A DNA stretch of 64,000 nucleotides from Dehalobacter sp. CP (GCA_009910795.1 VMEE01000093.1:124001-188000), one strand, 5' to 3'. Counted from the stretch's first letter, positions 54,239-63,720 are shown. Translations and numbers: made by a program. Notes: generated by a model from the sequence alone, not told the origin.

Positions 54239-54484
54239 CTATAAAGCCTTTACCTTGTTGTCAATAATTTTTATTTTTAAGCTATTATTTGTCAGTTCAT
54301 CTCTCATTTCCCTGATAGCTTGCCAAGTCATATCTTGTTTTTCGGAAAATTCATTTTGTTTTTTGGTAAATTCATTTTGTCTTTCAGTAAATTCATTTTG
54401 CTTGTCGCTCAGCATTTTAATCTCTGTTCGTAAAGCCTTTTCCATGGAGTTTAGCTTTTCCAGAATTAAATCCGATTTATCCAT
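54239..54484 (-). CDS. Short coiled-coil protein with QNEF heptads
   Basis: The 81-aa protein is charged, with tandem heptads KQNEFTE / RQNEFTK / KQNEFSE. DNA shows matching 21-bp repeats. It has no membrane segment. It resembles the coiled-coil protein at 23139-23552. Function is unknown. Confidence 0.65.
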   Translation of the reverse strand: MDKSDLILEKLNSMEKALRTEIKMLSDKQNEFTERQNEFTKKQNEFSEKQDMTWQAIREMRDELTNNSLKIKIIDNKVKAL

Positions 54485-54627
54485 ACGCTCATCCCCCTGC
54501 TTCTAGGATCTATCATATCACCATGCGAATACTTCTACAAGAACTAACTTTACCATTTATAACCATTTGAGCAAAAATATTTTCTTATAGTTGATTGTTT
54601 AATAATGGTGACAAAGGAGGCGCTGGT

Positions 54628-56049
54628 TTAGCGGAACCAAACTTCACAACCATCAAATGGGTTGGCTGTTCCTAAATTCAAGTGCCCGTTTGCTGTTTTA
54701 AACAAGATCCTTGCGCCGTAGTTATGAGGATTTCCCAGGCCGTTTAAGGTAATGGGAGACCAATGAATGCCATCCTTAGACTTAAACAAATCAAATCCAT
54801 TAAATGGATAGATTGCATCGCCTACTGTAAGCAGCACTGTAAGAATGATTCGCAGAAGTTCTTCTAAAAATCCCGGCAAATTTAGAATTGCAGGAATGAT
54901 AGCGGGAACGAGCGGTTTAAGGAGTACAGACCAGTCAAATGTGCCCAGGAAGAACTCCCCATTGTATTCTTCCAGCTGCCAGCAGTATAAATTAAAGGGA
55001 TTTCCTAAACCCGAGGGTTTATGGCTCAAAGCTTTGCCGCGTGTGCCCGTGGTGGGATTGGTAGGCTTTTTAGCCTTACTCCCGATTACCAGCTGCCAAT
55101 GATCCTGCGCGTCTATCCTTACCAGATCAAAGGGTTTAAATGCAGAGAGATTCATCGGCTGTTGAGCAAGAAGGGGGAACATAATGGCGCCAACATATAA
55201 ATGATCTTGAAACGCTCCAAGTGTTAAGGGAATAATATTAAGTGCATCACCGGCCCCCTTATCAATCACCAATTTCCATTCATTAATAATTGGTCCTGTG
55301 CCTTCAGTTCTCCAAAGTTCAAATCCTTCCACCTGATTAGAGGTAGCGGCATAAAGGTGTCCTTTAAAGCTTGCCATCATCATCACTTGCCCGCTTGGGT
55401 TTTTACCTTGGATAAATCCGGGATTGCCTGGATCCCCAGTAACCTGCTCCCATCTGCCATTTGGAAAGTGAACGGCAGGAGGGATATATTCATAAATCAG
55501 AGCAGTTAGAGTTTGAGAGATCTCATCTACAGTTGACATATAGAGTTTTTGGTTGGTATGAATCACCATCGCCCTTGTGGAAGTACCGTTAAGATTATCA
55601 TTGGGTATTTCAAGCCAGGACAATCCATCTGTTGACCTAAATGTCCTTACCTTACTCTGACAATATCCACCGACATAAAGAGCCGTTTGACCGTTTAGGT
55701 CGGTATAACGGATCATATACCGAAAACCTTGGATGATATTGAAATCAGCTGGAGCTTTAAAAACTTTCTCCCAACCGGCATGGGGAAGTGCTTTGTTATA
55801 ACGCCAGATTTCTGCTCTGTTATCGACAACCTCAGGGGTTAGCTCCTTCGGGATTTCGAAATCCCCCAATATTCCTGCATTCTTAATCGTCAGGAGAATG
55901 TTATAGAGAATATTTCTTCCGGTTCCTACATAGAGATATTCTCCCATCTCAGCCATTGACCAGGCATAGTTGTTTTGCATGGCGTTGTTGGGGTTTGTAT
56001 CAAAACCGTTTAGGGGAGTTATTTTTTGGAAACCATATTTATTGAACAC
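54628..56049 (-). CDS. Beta-propeller-like hypothetical protein
   Basis: The 473-aa protein contains repeated segments of the type LYVGTGRN, LYVGGYC, LYMSTVDE, LYAATSN, LYVGAIM and FFLGTFD with W-rich blades (STDGLSWLEI, SKDGIHWSPI), as in six- to seven-bladed propellers. No signal peptide is seen. The start is GTG 56049 with GGAGGGTG. Function is unknown. Confidence 0.75.
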   Translation of the reverse strand: MFNKYGFQKITPLNGFDTNPNNAMQNNYAWSMAEMGEYLYVGTGRNILYNILLTIKNAGILGDFEIPKELTPEVVDNRAEIWRYNKALPHAGWEKVFKAPADFNIIQGFRYMIRYTDLNGQTALYVGGYCQSKVRTFRSTDGLSWLEIPNDNLNGTSTRAMVIHTNQKLYMSTVDEISQTLTALIYEYIPPAVHFPNGRWEQVTGDPGNPGFIQGKNPSGQVMMMASFKGHLYAATSNQVEGFELWRTEGTGPIINEWKLVIDKGAGDALNIIPLTLGAFQDHLYVGAIMFPLLAQQPMNLSAFKPFDLVRIDAQDHWQLVIGSKAKKPTNPTTGTRGKALSHKPSGLGNPFNLYCWQLEEYNGEFFLGTFDWSVLLKPLVPAIIPAILNLPGFLEELLRIILTVLLTVGDAIYPFNGFDLFKSKDGIHWSPITLNGLGNPHNYGARILFKTANGHLNLGTANPFDGCEVWFR

Positions 56050-56251
56050 TTAATCACCCTCCAAAAATTAGGACAGACTTTTCCCTGGTACATCATATGA
56101 ACATTGTCCACTTCTGACACAATTTATGTGTATAGTTCTCGTACCAATCAGGATTACATACCGGTTCTCAACACATTCATCCGGAATTGCAGAAAGTAAT
56201 TGTAAGCTGGCTAAAAGATTTGTAAAATAAGAATAAAAAGGGAGCGATAGC

Positions 56252-56575
56252 ATGTTAATCGTCACGACCGAAAATATCAAAGGTTACAAAGTAACGGATG
56301 TTAAAGGCCAGGTGTTCGGTCTCGTTGTTCGCAGCCGGGGATTAGGCGGGAATATCATAGCTGGGCTGCGCAGTCTTATCGGTGGAGAAATCCATGAATA
56401 CACCGCCCTGCTTGAAGATACCCGTAAACAGGCGATAGACCGTATGGTTAAGAATGCCCAGGCTATGGGAGCAAACGCTGTTGTGATGATGCGGTTTGAT
56501 TCCAGCGAAATTGGACAGACCATGAGTGAAATTGTCGCCTTTGGGACTGCGGTTGTGGTGGAGAAAGAAGTTTAA
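56252..56575 (+). CDS. ybjQ: YbjQ/UPF0145 family protein
   Basis: The 107-aa protein has the UPF0145 pattern: TTENIKGYKV, GLVVRSRGLGGNIIAGLRSL and AMGANAVVMMRFDS. The fold is a small pentameric one, with reported heavy-metal binding in some members. It is followed 1 nt later by a small membrane protein gene. Confidence 0.93.
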   Translation: MLIVTTENIKGYKVTDVKGQVFGLVVRSRGLGGNIIAGLRSLIGGEIHEYTALLEDTRKQAIDRMVKNAQAMGANAVVMMRFDSSEIGQTMSEIVAFGTAVVVEKEV

Positions 56576-56576
56576 G

Positions 56577-56810
56577 ATGAGAATAGCGGCTGAAATCTAT
56601 ATATTATTGGAAGTTGGTATATTTCTTATCATTGCCTTCCTTTCCTGGTTTCTTTGGGATAAACGTTATCGAAAAAATCAGGGAAACGATATACCCAAAG
56701 GGTATATGGCTACGGATGAGGTTTTTATCGACCCAGTTAACGGGAAGAAACTTAAAGTCTATTATGAACCGGAAACCGGTAATCGGTTTTACAAAGAGGT
56801 TAAAGACTAA
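56577..56810 (+). CDS. Small single-helix membrane protein
   Basis: The 77-aa protein has one N-terminal membrane helix (residues ~5-25) and a charged cytoplasmic tail with a GYMATDEVFIDPVNGKK segment. It starts at ATG 56577, right after ybjQ. The family is not recognised. Confidence 0.7.
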   Translation: MRIAAEIYILLEVGIFLIIAFLSWFLWDKRYRKNQGNDIPKGYMATDEVFIDPVNGKKLKVYYEPETGNRFYKEVKD

Positions 56811-56816
56811 CTACAG

Positions 56817-56859
56817 GCCGCTGATGAAGTGGGTATACGATCCTTCATCGCGGCTTTTT
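56817..56859 (+). terminator. Terminator after the ybjQ operon
   Basis: GCCGCTGATGAAG pairs with CTTCATCGCGGC followed by five T residues. Confidence 0.88.
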
Positions 56860-56924
56860 CTCGCCTTAAGCAATTTCTATAATTTCTTAATTTATAAAGG
56901 ATTATAAATTATAGGACAATAATC

Positions 56925-57002
56925 AACTATATTAATATAATTAATTATTATATTAATATAGTTAACACACTAGTTGACAAAATTAATATTTGTTGCTATT
57001 CT
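56925..57002 (+). promoter_or_regulatory. AT-rich dyad plus promoter before the DUF2089 operon
   Basis: A perfect 17-bp inverted repeat (56925-56941 and 56947-56963, AACTATATTAATATAAT and its complement, 5-nt spacer) lies just upstream of a promoter with TTGACA (56974-56979) and TATTCT (56997-57002), 17 nt apart. The dyad is a likely regulator site near -50. Confidence 0.78.
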
Positions 57003-57044
57003 TAATTTGTAAAACCTTAGAGTGGTTCCAATTTGGGGGTGAAA

Positions 57045-57431
57045 ATGATTCAATACAAAGCGCCGGGTTTGTGTCCGATTTGCGGACATAGCCTGTATGT
57101 CAGCAAACTGAACTGTATGAACTGCAACACTACCCTGGAAGGGCAGTTTATCCCATGTAAATTTTGTCAGCTCCCTCCCGACCAGCTTGAATTTATTGAA
57201 GTCTTTATTAAGTGCCGGGGTAACATCAAAGATGTGGAAAAGGAACTGGGAATTTCTTACCCTACCGTCAGGGGACGCCTGGACAGCGCCATTCAAGCAT
57301 TGGGATATAAAGTGGATGGTTCGGATCTGCAGGAGGAAAGAGAAAACCGCAAGGAAATTCTGGACGCCCTGGATCGCGGAGAAATCACTTCGCAGGAAGC
57401 CGCCAGCCGCCTGAAAAAGGCTGGAAAATAA
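57045..57431 (+). CDS. DUF2089 zinc-finger/HTH protein
   Basis: The 128-aa protein has an N-terminal zinc ribbon with CxxC pairs (Cys10/13, 24/27, 38/41) and a helical HTH-like part (DVEKELGISYPTVRGRLD). The C-terminus has a GEITSQEAASRLKK segment like SHOCT-type ends. This is DUF2089, often a regulator in bacterial stress operons. The ATG at 57045 follows GGGGGTGA. Confidence 0.9.
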   Translation: MIQYKAPGLCPICGHSLYVSKLNCMNCNTTLEGQFIPCKFCQLPPDQLEFIEVFIKCRGNIKDVEKELGISYPTVRGRLDSAIQALGYKVDGSDLQEERENRKEILDALDRGEITSQEAASRLKKAGK

Positions 57432-57462
57432 GAAGAGTGGAAATAAGAAAGGGAATGGTGTC

Positions 57463-57879
57463 ATGAGCAGCGAAAGGTTAAAAGTCCTGGAAATGATCCA
57501 AGAGGGTAAAATTACTGCTGCCGAAGGGATGGAGCTTCTGAAAGCCATCGAGGAAAGTGCGCCTGAAGTCAGTCCTGCCGTGTCGGTTTTTGCGAACCGT
57601 TTTTTACGAGTCCGGGTAGAAGGGGAGAAAGCGCCGAAAGTCAACGTCAATATTCCGATGAACCTGGTTAAATCGGTGACAAAGCTGGCCAATGCGGCGA
57701 TGGCCTTCATCCCGCCGGAAGCAAAAAGTGAAATCGACAAAAGAGGAATCGACCTTGAATACCTTCTGAATGAACTTATCCAGGAATTAGAACAAGGATC
57801 TTCCGGCGGTAAACTGGTAGATGTCGATGTCGATGATCCGCACGAAGGAAGGATGAAAGTTGAGGTATTTGTGGACTAA
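57463..57879 (+). CDS. YvlB-like SHOCT-type N-terminal domain protein
   Basis: The 138-aa protein begins SERLKVLEMIQEGKITAAEGMELLKAIEE, the SHOCT-like helical hairpin of YvlB/LiaX-type proteins. A conserved central segment FLRVRVEGEKAPKVNVNIPM follows. It is part of a DUF2089-YvlB-YvlD cluster that resembles the B. subtilis yvlABCD envelope-stress operon (family knowledge). Confidence 0.82.
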   Translation: MSSERLKVLEMIQEGKITAAEGMELLKAIEESAPEVSPAVSVFANRFLRVRVEGEKAPKVNVNIPMNLVKSVTKLANAAMAFIPPEAKSEIDKRGIDLEYLLNELIQELEQGSSGGKLVDVDVDDPHEGRMKVEVFVD

Positions 57880-58228
57880 GCGGCCGCGAAAAGCTTTTCT
57901 GATCGTGGTCAGCATCAGAAACAAAAACCGCAGGAAATGGCTGATTCCTATTCCGGTTTGGGTAGTGGAAGATACATTCGAGGCCGTACAGGATATCGCC
58001 TGGGTAGGGGAGCGGATTCTGAAGCTTTCGGGAAAGCACGATGAGAATAAACAAGCCGACAGGGATAAACGCGCTGACAGCCAATGGCGCCAATATATCA
58101 TAGGGATGCCTGTGAGCGCCGTGCTTCAAGCCGTAAGCGGCATCATCCGGGAGTTGCGCACCTGCGGCAGATTCAGGATGATTGAGGTTGAAGACAAGGC
58201 CATTCAAATTTATGTGGATTTATTTTAA
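57860..58228 (+). CDS. Unknown protein between yvlB-like and yvlD
   Basis: The ~122-aa protein has no family I recognise. It has many Arg/Lys residues (RKAFLIVVSIRNKNRRKWLIP) and no membrane helix. The start is uncertain: TTG 57860 overlaps the preceding gene by 20 nt. It sits between cluster members, so an envelope-linked role is possible but not shown. Confidence 0.6.
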   Translation: MRYLWTKRPRKAFLIVVSIRNKNRRKWLIPIPVWVVEDTFEAVQDIAWVGERILKLSGKHDENKQADRDKRADSQWRQYIIGMPVSAVLQAVSGIIRELRTCGRFRMIEVEDKAIQIYVDLF

Positions 58229-58243
58229 TAAGGGGAACAGAAC

Positions 58244-58591
58244 ATGCACAAATGGGTCCTGACATGTTTAATCAATGTTTTGGCATTGATCATCGCTTCT
58301 TATATCGTACCGGGGATTGCGGTAAGTAATCCGCTAGCACTGCTGGGGGCCGGACTGCTGCTCGGCGTAATCAACCTGCTTATACGGCCTGTGATCCTGC
58401 TGCTGACCATTCCTTTCAGCTTACTGACTTTCGGATTATTCATCCTGATCGTCAATACCTGGATGGTCATGCTGACGGCAGCCTTGATGCCCGGTCTGGG
58501 GATTCACGGGTTCTTCGCAGCCTTTGTGACCTCCCTCATTGTTTCGCTGTGTAATTGGCTGGTCAAAGATTTAAAAGAAAAGAAAAGATAA
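58244..58591 (+). CDS. yvlD: YvlD / phage-holin-4-2 type membrane protein
   Basis: The 115-aa protein has about four membrane helices and the segment LGVINLLIRPVILLLTIPFSLLTFG, the signature of the YvlD family (Phage_holin_4_2). In B. subtilis yvlD belongs to a sigma-W regulated stress operon. A GGGGAA precedes ATG 58244. Confidence 0.92.
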   Translation: MHKWVLTCLINVLALIIASYIVPGIAVSNPLALLGAGLLLGVINLLIRPVILLLTIPFSLLTFGLFILIVNTWMVMLTAALMPGLGIHGFFAAFVTSLIVSLCNWLVKDLKEKKR

Positions 58592-59006
58592 AGATCGTAT
58601 AAGAAAAAGAGCGGACAAAACCGCCTGCCTGAACAGAGATGTCGAATTTTGTTTGATGCAGCGTAGCCCTTCGGGAATATATCCTGAAGGGTTTCTGTTA
58701 TTCAGCTTACCGGATCTTTTCTTTTGCCTGGAACAACGAGACTGCCTCTTCGATCGTATGGCAACTGTTCAAGCTCACCTGACTACAAATGTTAACTTAT
58801 TCAATTGATCAATCATAGAATAAAACCAAGATTTACATCTGGATATGGATTGTCCGAATACTTAAAAGGAATGCACAGACCGATGAAGAATGTTATAATT
58901 ATAGGAAGAATGATCTTTTATTATTTTTAATGTGGATTTAAGGTTATTTTCGTATGATTTTGTAGAAATAGGGAATAACCGATCCTTTTAGGAGCGTTGA
59001 TGGACA
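58592..59006. other. 415-nt intergenic region
   Basis: No credible gene is seen. It holds a hairpin CCCTTCGGGA...TCCTGAAGGG with GTTT after it at about 58667-58695 (a likely terminator for the yvlD operon). A short minus-strand frame near 58700-58790 ends HTIEEAVSLFQAKEKIR and is probably a gene fragment, but the evidence is weak. Confidence 0.45.
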
Positions 59007-59744
59007 TTGGGAATGAATAAAATCCTCAAGCTGCTTGGGCTGAATATTGGCATAGCCGCCGTGCTGATTGTTATCTTTTCCCCGGGAATTGTCGGATTAA
59101 AAATAGGGGGATCCGGCGCATTTGTCACCGCTTTGAGCTGTACGATCTTATTTATCTGTGCAGTCCTGTTTCTTTATGGCAATTACAAAATGTTGATGGA
59201 AAAAGTAAAAATGGTTCAGACCAAAGAGCTTGATTCTCCGGAGGAATATGCAGCAGCCTTACGGCTTCATCGCCATAAAAAGACGTTTGCCGAAACCATC
59301 GATCTGCTGACCGGACAAATTGAGAGAATTGAAAAGAAACAGGAAACTATTATAGATGTCCTGCAGCAGAAATTCAGCCCGTCAGAAATGAGCTTCCAAA
59401 AGTTTCAGGCAGTGGTCACCGAAGTGGGAGAAGTTTTCTATATTAATATCAAAAGCATTATCAATCGGCTCAATGCCTTTGATGAAGAAGATTACATATT
59501 TATCACGCGCAAAGCAGGAAAATCGCTTTCGGAAGAATTCAGGAAAGAAAAACTCAGTGTCTATCATGAGCATATGGCATTTGTCAGCAATGCGGCACAG
59601 CAAAACGAACAAATCTTGCTGAAACTGGATAAGCTGCTGCTTGAAATATCCAAATTAACCAGTCTGGAAAGCAGTGAAATTGAAAATATGCCAGGCATGG
59701 AAGAAATTAATAACCTGATTCAACAAGTCAAATATTATCGGTAA
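59007..59744 (+). CDS. Membrane protein with helical cytoplasmic domain
   Basis: The 245-aa protein has two membrane helices in the first ~60 residues and a long helical, coiled-coil-prone cytoplasmic part. The start is TTG 59007, or ATG 59013 if it is shifted. It is followed 18 nt later by a binding-protein/VWA gene and then telA, so the three are likely one operon. I do not recognise a family. Confidence 0.7.
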   Translation: MGMNKILKLLGLNIGIAAVLIVIFSPGIVGLKIGGSGAFVTALSCTILFICAVLFLYGNYKMLMEKVKMVQTKELDSPEEYAAALRLHRHKKTFAETIDLLTGQIERIEKKQETIIDVLQQKFSPSEMSFQKFQAVVTEVGEVFYINIKSIINRLNAFDEEDYIFITRKAGKSLSEEFRKEKLSVYHEHMAFVSNAAQQNEQILLKLDKLLLEISKLTSLESSEIENMPGMEEINNLIQQVKYYR

Positions 59745-59762
59745 AGGGAAGGGATCAAAAGA

Positions 59763-61457
59763 ATGGCAAGAGTAGGTTCTCCAAAAAAGCTCCTGATTCT
59801 GCTGGGTGCTGCGGTTTTTGTCTTCACTGTTGTCTACTTCGGTATTTCGCTGACGAAGAACTTAGGGAAAGATGATGTCCAGGTAAATGCTGAAAAAGCA
59901 GGAAAGACCCTGGAAAGCATCGTCCAAGACATCAAAGTGAATCAGACTGATCTCGTCAAGGGACAAGTGAACCTGGATGCGGCTAAACTGAAAGATTCCC
60001 TGCCGAATATCTCCAAATATCCCGCGCAGGTAGACAAGACGACGGATGCCTATGTGGAAATATTCTCTTCCACGGAAAAAGCGGGCAGCGGTACGGACGG
60101 CTGGTTAACGGAAGTCGCCACAGACTTTAATAACGCTGGAATCATGGTGGACGGAAAACCGGTATCGGTCAGGATCCGGGGGATTGCCTCCGGTGTGGCT
60201 GCCGACTACATTACTTCCGGCAAGTATGTGCCGGATGCGTTTTCACCTTCCAATGAACTTTGGGGTGAAATGATAAAGTCTGAGGGCGTACAGACCCAGC
60301 TGGTAGAGAAGAAGCTGGCCGGAAATGTAGCCGGAATCCTGATCTCCAAGTCGAAAAACGAGGAACTGATCAAAAAATACGGCGCCATTAATATCAAAAC
60401 AGTTACAGATGCAGTCTCGGCCAATGAACTGGCCATGGGATATACCAATCCTTTTGCCAGCTCGACAGGATTGAATTTCCTGATAACGGCCTTGGATACA
60501 TTTGACAGCAGCAATTTGTTAAGTGATAAAGCAAAAAAGGGCTTTGAAACGTTCCAGAACAATATTCCGTTCGTAGCCTATACCACCCTGCAGATGAGAG
60601 ATTCTGCCAAGTCCGGTGTACTGGACGGATTCATGCTGGAATATCAGACATATGCCAATTCGCCGGAGCTGCAATCGGATTACGTCTTCACACCGTTTGG
60701 GGTAAGACATGACAGCCCGGTTTATGCCATTGGCAATTTATCTTCAGAAAAAACAAATATCCTGAAAACCTTTATTGATTTTGCCAAGCAGGACAAATAC
60801 CAGAAATTGGCCACCAAGTATGGATTCAATCATTTGAATGAGTATAAGTCCGAGCTGGGACCGGTTAACGGAAGCGTCATCAGCAAAGCCCAGGAATTGT
60901 GGAAAGAAAAGAAGAACGGTACCAAAAATATTTGTGCCGTTTTCATCGCCGATGTTTCCGGAAGCATGGCCGGGGAGCCTTTGAACAAGCTGAAACAGTC
61001 CTTGCTGCAGGGAGCAAACTTTATCGGCAAAGACAATCGGGTAGGTTTGATTTCTTATTCCAACAATGTCACGATTAATCTTCCGATCCAACCGTTTGAT
61101 ATCACCCAGCGTTCTTATTTTGTAGGGGCTGTCAATAGTCTGGAAGCCAATGGTAATACGGCAACATTTGATGCGATCGCAGTTGCCACTCAGATGATTC
61201 AGGAACAGACGGCATCCAATCCGGATCTGAAACCAATGATCTTTGTCCTGAGTGACGGGGCAACCAATAGAGGCCATAGCCTGGATGAAATCCGAAGTGT
61301 GCTCGAAACGTATCAAATTCCGATTTACACGATCGGCTATAATGCCAAAATTGAGGCGCTGCAAAGCATCTCCAGTATTAACGAGGCTGCGAGTATCAAC
61401 GCCGATACCGATAATGTCGTCTATCAGCTCGGCAACCTTTTCAATGCACAAATGTAA
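59763..61457 (+). CDS. Substrate-binding plus VWA-domain exported protein
   Basis: The 564-aa protein has an N-terminal membrane anchor (residues ~9-28), a periplasmic binding protein-like region (about 90-370; AGSGTDGWLTEVATDF and YFGISL-type starts) and a C-terminal VWA domain. The MIDAS site is DVSGSMAG, with NGNTATFDA and LSDGATNRG supplying the other ligands. The combination suggests a sensor or adhesion module on the outer face, working with the TelA-family protein encoded 52 nt downstream. Confidence 0.88.
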   Translation: MARVGSPKKLLILLGAAVFVFTVVYFGISLTKNLGKDDVQVNAEKAGKTLESIVQDIKVNQTDLVKGQVNLDAAKLKDSLPNISKYPAQVDKTTDAYVEIFSSTEKAGSGTDGWLTEVATDFNNAGIMVDGKPVSVRIRGIASGVAADYITSGKYVPDAFSPSNELWGEMIKSEGVQTQLVEKKLAGNVAGILISKSKNEELIKKYGAINIKTVTDAVSANELAMGYTNPFASSTGLNFLITALDTFDSSNLLSDKAKKGFETFQNNIPFVAYTTLQMRDSAKSGVLDGFMLEYQTYANSPELQSDYVFTPFGVRHDSPVYAIGNLSSEKTNILKTFIDFAKQDKYQKLATKYGFNHLNEYKSELGPVNGSVISKAQELWKEKKNGTKNICAVFIADVSGSMAGEPLNKLKQSLLQGANFIGKDNRVGLISYSNNVTINLPIQPFDITQRSYFVGAVNSLEANGNTATFDAIAVATQMIQEQTASNPDLKPMIFVLSDGATNRGHSLDEIRSVLETYQIPIYTIGYNAKIEALQSISSINEAASINADTDNVVYQLGNLFNAQM

Positions 61458-61509
61458 AAAACGCCAAGATACTATAATATAGGACGGATAAATAAGGGAG
61501 GACAAGGAA

Positions 61510-62652
61510 ATGTCTTTTTCGATGGAAGTCGCCAATGAAGCGGCCATTAAACAGGAAGTGATCGAACAGGTTCAGCCGGTGCCTGAAGAGGTGGCCCAGC
61601 TGCAAACTTTAGCCAATACTAACGTCGCGGAAATCATGTCTTTGGACGTCGCATCGCTGGAGAGCAGACGGCAGATCCTGCAGTCTCTGGATTCTTTCGG
61701 GACGGCCACCATGAAAAACTCATCTGAGAAGAATTCCCTGCTCCAGATCACTGTGGGCAATTTAGCCAAAGACGGAGACGAAGGCGGCGTCGTCGCTCAG
61801 GGATTGATGGAACTTCACCGGGAATTAAAGGACCTGGACCCGAGTATCATTGATTTTACGAAAACAGGATTCCTCGGTAAAATTTTTAACCCGATCAGAG
61901 CCTATTTTGATAAATATGAGAAGGCGGATTCAGCCATTGCCGATATTGTCGTTTCTTTGGAAAAAGGAAAGACGACCTTAAAGAATGACAATACAACACT
62001 GGAGATTGAGCAGCAATCCATGCGGGATCTGACCAAGAAACTCCGCAAAGAAATTGAGCTCGGAACACTGATGGACCAGGCGATTGAGAAGCAAGCAGAA
62101 ATAGCGAAGGCCAATAACGAAGACCCGGAAAAAATCAAATTTATTACGGAAGAAGTGCTCTTCCCTCTCCGGCAGCGGCTGATGGATCTGCAGCAGATGA
62201 TCGTCGTAAACCAGCAGGGCATCATGGCTATTGAAATTGTGATCCGCAACAATAAAGAGCTGATCCGGGGTGTCGACCGGGCTAAAAACGTTACAATTTC
62301 TGCTCTGCGAATCTCGGTAACGATCGCGAGCGCTCTTTATAACCAGAAGATCGTCTTGAAAAAGATCCAGCTCTTAAACGAAACCACCAATAATATCATC
62401 AGCAGTACTTCCAAAATGCTCAAAGAACAGGGAATGGAGATCCATAAGCAGGCGATGGAAGCAAATATTTCCGTCGATACCCTGAAAAGCGCCTTTGCAG
62501 ATGCTTTGTCCGCTCTGGATTCCATCAGTACCTATAAGCAAGAAGCCCTTCCCAGAATGCGGGATACGATCAATCAGTTCAAGGAACTAGCTGAAAAAGG
62601 GGAACAGCAGATCCAGCAGCTGGAAAACGGTCATAAATTGTCGTTCCTGTAA
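61510..62652 (+). CDS. telA: TelA-family toxic anion resistance protein
   Basis: The 380-aa, all-helical protein matches TelA/KlaA (tellurite-resistance family): the segment KVGRFFNP-like FLGKIFNPIRAYFDKYEKADSAI, then VVNQQGIMAIEIVIRNNKELIRGV and the C-terminal alpha-helical tail. The family's exact chemistry is unknown. It lies third in the membrane/VWA/TelA cluster. AGGGAGG precedes ATG 61510. Confidence 0.93.
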   Translation: MSFSMEVANEAAIKQEVIEQVQPVPEEVAQLQTLANTNVAEIMSLDVASLESRRQILQSLDSFGTATMKNSSEKNSLLQITVGNLAKDGDEGGVVAQGLMELHRELKDLDPSIIDFTKTGFLGKIFNPIRAYFDKYEKADSAIADIVVSLEKGKTTLKNDNTTLEIEQQSMRDLTKKLRKEIELGTLMDQAIEKQAEIAKANNEDPEKIKFITEEVLFPLRQRLMDLQQMIVVNQQGIMAIEIVIRNNKELIRGVDRAKNVTISALRISVTIASALYNQKIVLKKIQLLNETTNNIISSTSKMLKEQGMEIHKQAMEANISVDTLKSAFADALSALDSISTYKQEALPRMRDTINQFKELAEKGEQQIQQLENGHKLSFL

Positions 62653-62776
62653 GTCACAAAACTTATGAATAAAGGACATTAGCTTGATTAGGCGCACCCT
62701 GATGATGAATGATCGTTTGCGGAATGAATACTGCTTTTTTGGGAGAAAATGAAGGAAAAACCAAAGGAGAACCGTT

Positions 62777-63646
62777 ATGACAGAAGCAATCATTCCGCAG
62801 CCGACTTTCCCTGCGCAGCACCAGGATTTTCAGCCCGGACTGGAAACATTAATGAACCCGAGCCCTGCCTTTGAGGATCCCAACTATCAGCCGGGAGGCA
62901 AACTCCGGGGGAAAATTGCCCTGATCAGCGGAGGGGACAGCGGGATCGGCAGGGCCGTTGCGATTCTCTATGCCAAAGAAGGCGCCGACCTGGCAATTAT
63001 CTATTTCAATGAACATCAGGATGCAGAAATGACCAAGGCAAGAATAGAACAGCTTGGCCGTCGCTGCCTGCTGATCGCAGGGGATGTCGGCGACGAGATG
63101 TTCTGCAATCAGGCCGTCCGGGAAACGATCCAAACCTTTGGTCATCTGGATATTCTGGTCAATAATGCCGGGGAGCAGCATCCCCAGAACTCTATTCTGG
63201 ATATCACTTCCGAACAGCTGGAAAGAACATTCAGGACAAACATCTTTGCCATGTTTTACCTGACCCGCGCCGCACTGCCTCATCTCCAAAAAGGCGCTGC
63301 GATTATCAATACGGCTTCAATTACCGCCTATCAAGGTGAAGTCCGTTTAATCGATTATGCTTCTTCGAAAGGTGCAGTCGTATCTTTTACGCGGTCTCTG
63401 TCCGAATCCTTAGCCAAACAGGGAATCAGGGTCAACGGCGTAGCACCCGGCCCGATCTGGACTCCGCTTATTCCCGCTTCTTTCAGTGCCGAGGAAGTTC
63501 ATACCTTCGGCAGTACGAACCCGATGCAGCGTGCCGGCCAGCCGGTGGAGCTTGCTCCCGCCTACCTTTTTCTGGCCGATGCCGATTCCGCCTATATGTC
63601 AGGCCAAATCCTGCATATCAACGGCGGGACGATTATCAATAATTAG
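62777..63646 (+). CDS. SDR-family oxidoreductase (YdaD/YhdF type)
   Basis: The 289-aa enzyme has the NAD(P)-binding SGGDSGIGRA (51-60), NNAG and the YASSK catalytic motif near residue 194, plus the N-terminal ~40-residue extension (PAQHQDFQPGLE) typical of general-stress SDRs. It starts at ATG 62777 after AAAGGAGA. Substrate is unknown. Confidence 0.93.
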   Translation: MTEAIIPQPTFPAQHQDFQPGLETLMNPSPAFEDPNYQPGGKLRGKIALISGGDSGIGRAVAILYAKEGADLAIIYFNEHQDAEMTKARIEQLGRRCLLIAGDVGDEMFCNQAVRETIQTFGHLDILVNNAGEQHPQNSILDITSEQLERTFRTNIFAMFYLTRAALPHLQKGAAIINTASITAYQGEVRLIDYASSKGAVVSFTRSLSESLAKQGIRVNGVAPGPIWTPLIPASFSAEEVHTFGSTNPMQRAGQPVELAPAYLFLADADSAYMSGQILHINGGTIINN

Positions 63647-63720
63647 AAGAAGCGAGGTTTATAGGCCTGTTCGCTTTGCAAAACAGTTTTAAGCAGGCGG
63701 CTTAATAAAAATGCTGCTGT

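Noticed and set aside
56925..56963. Terminator
   Set aside because: The dyad is all A/T, has no T-run after a GC stem and precedes a promoter, so an operator is more likely.
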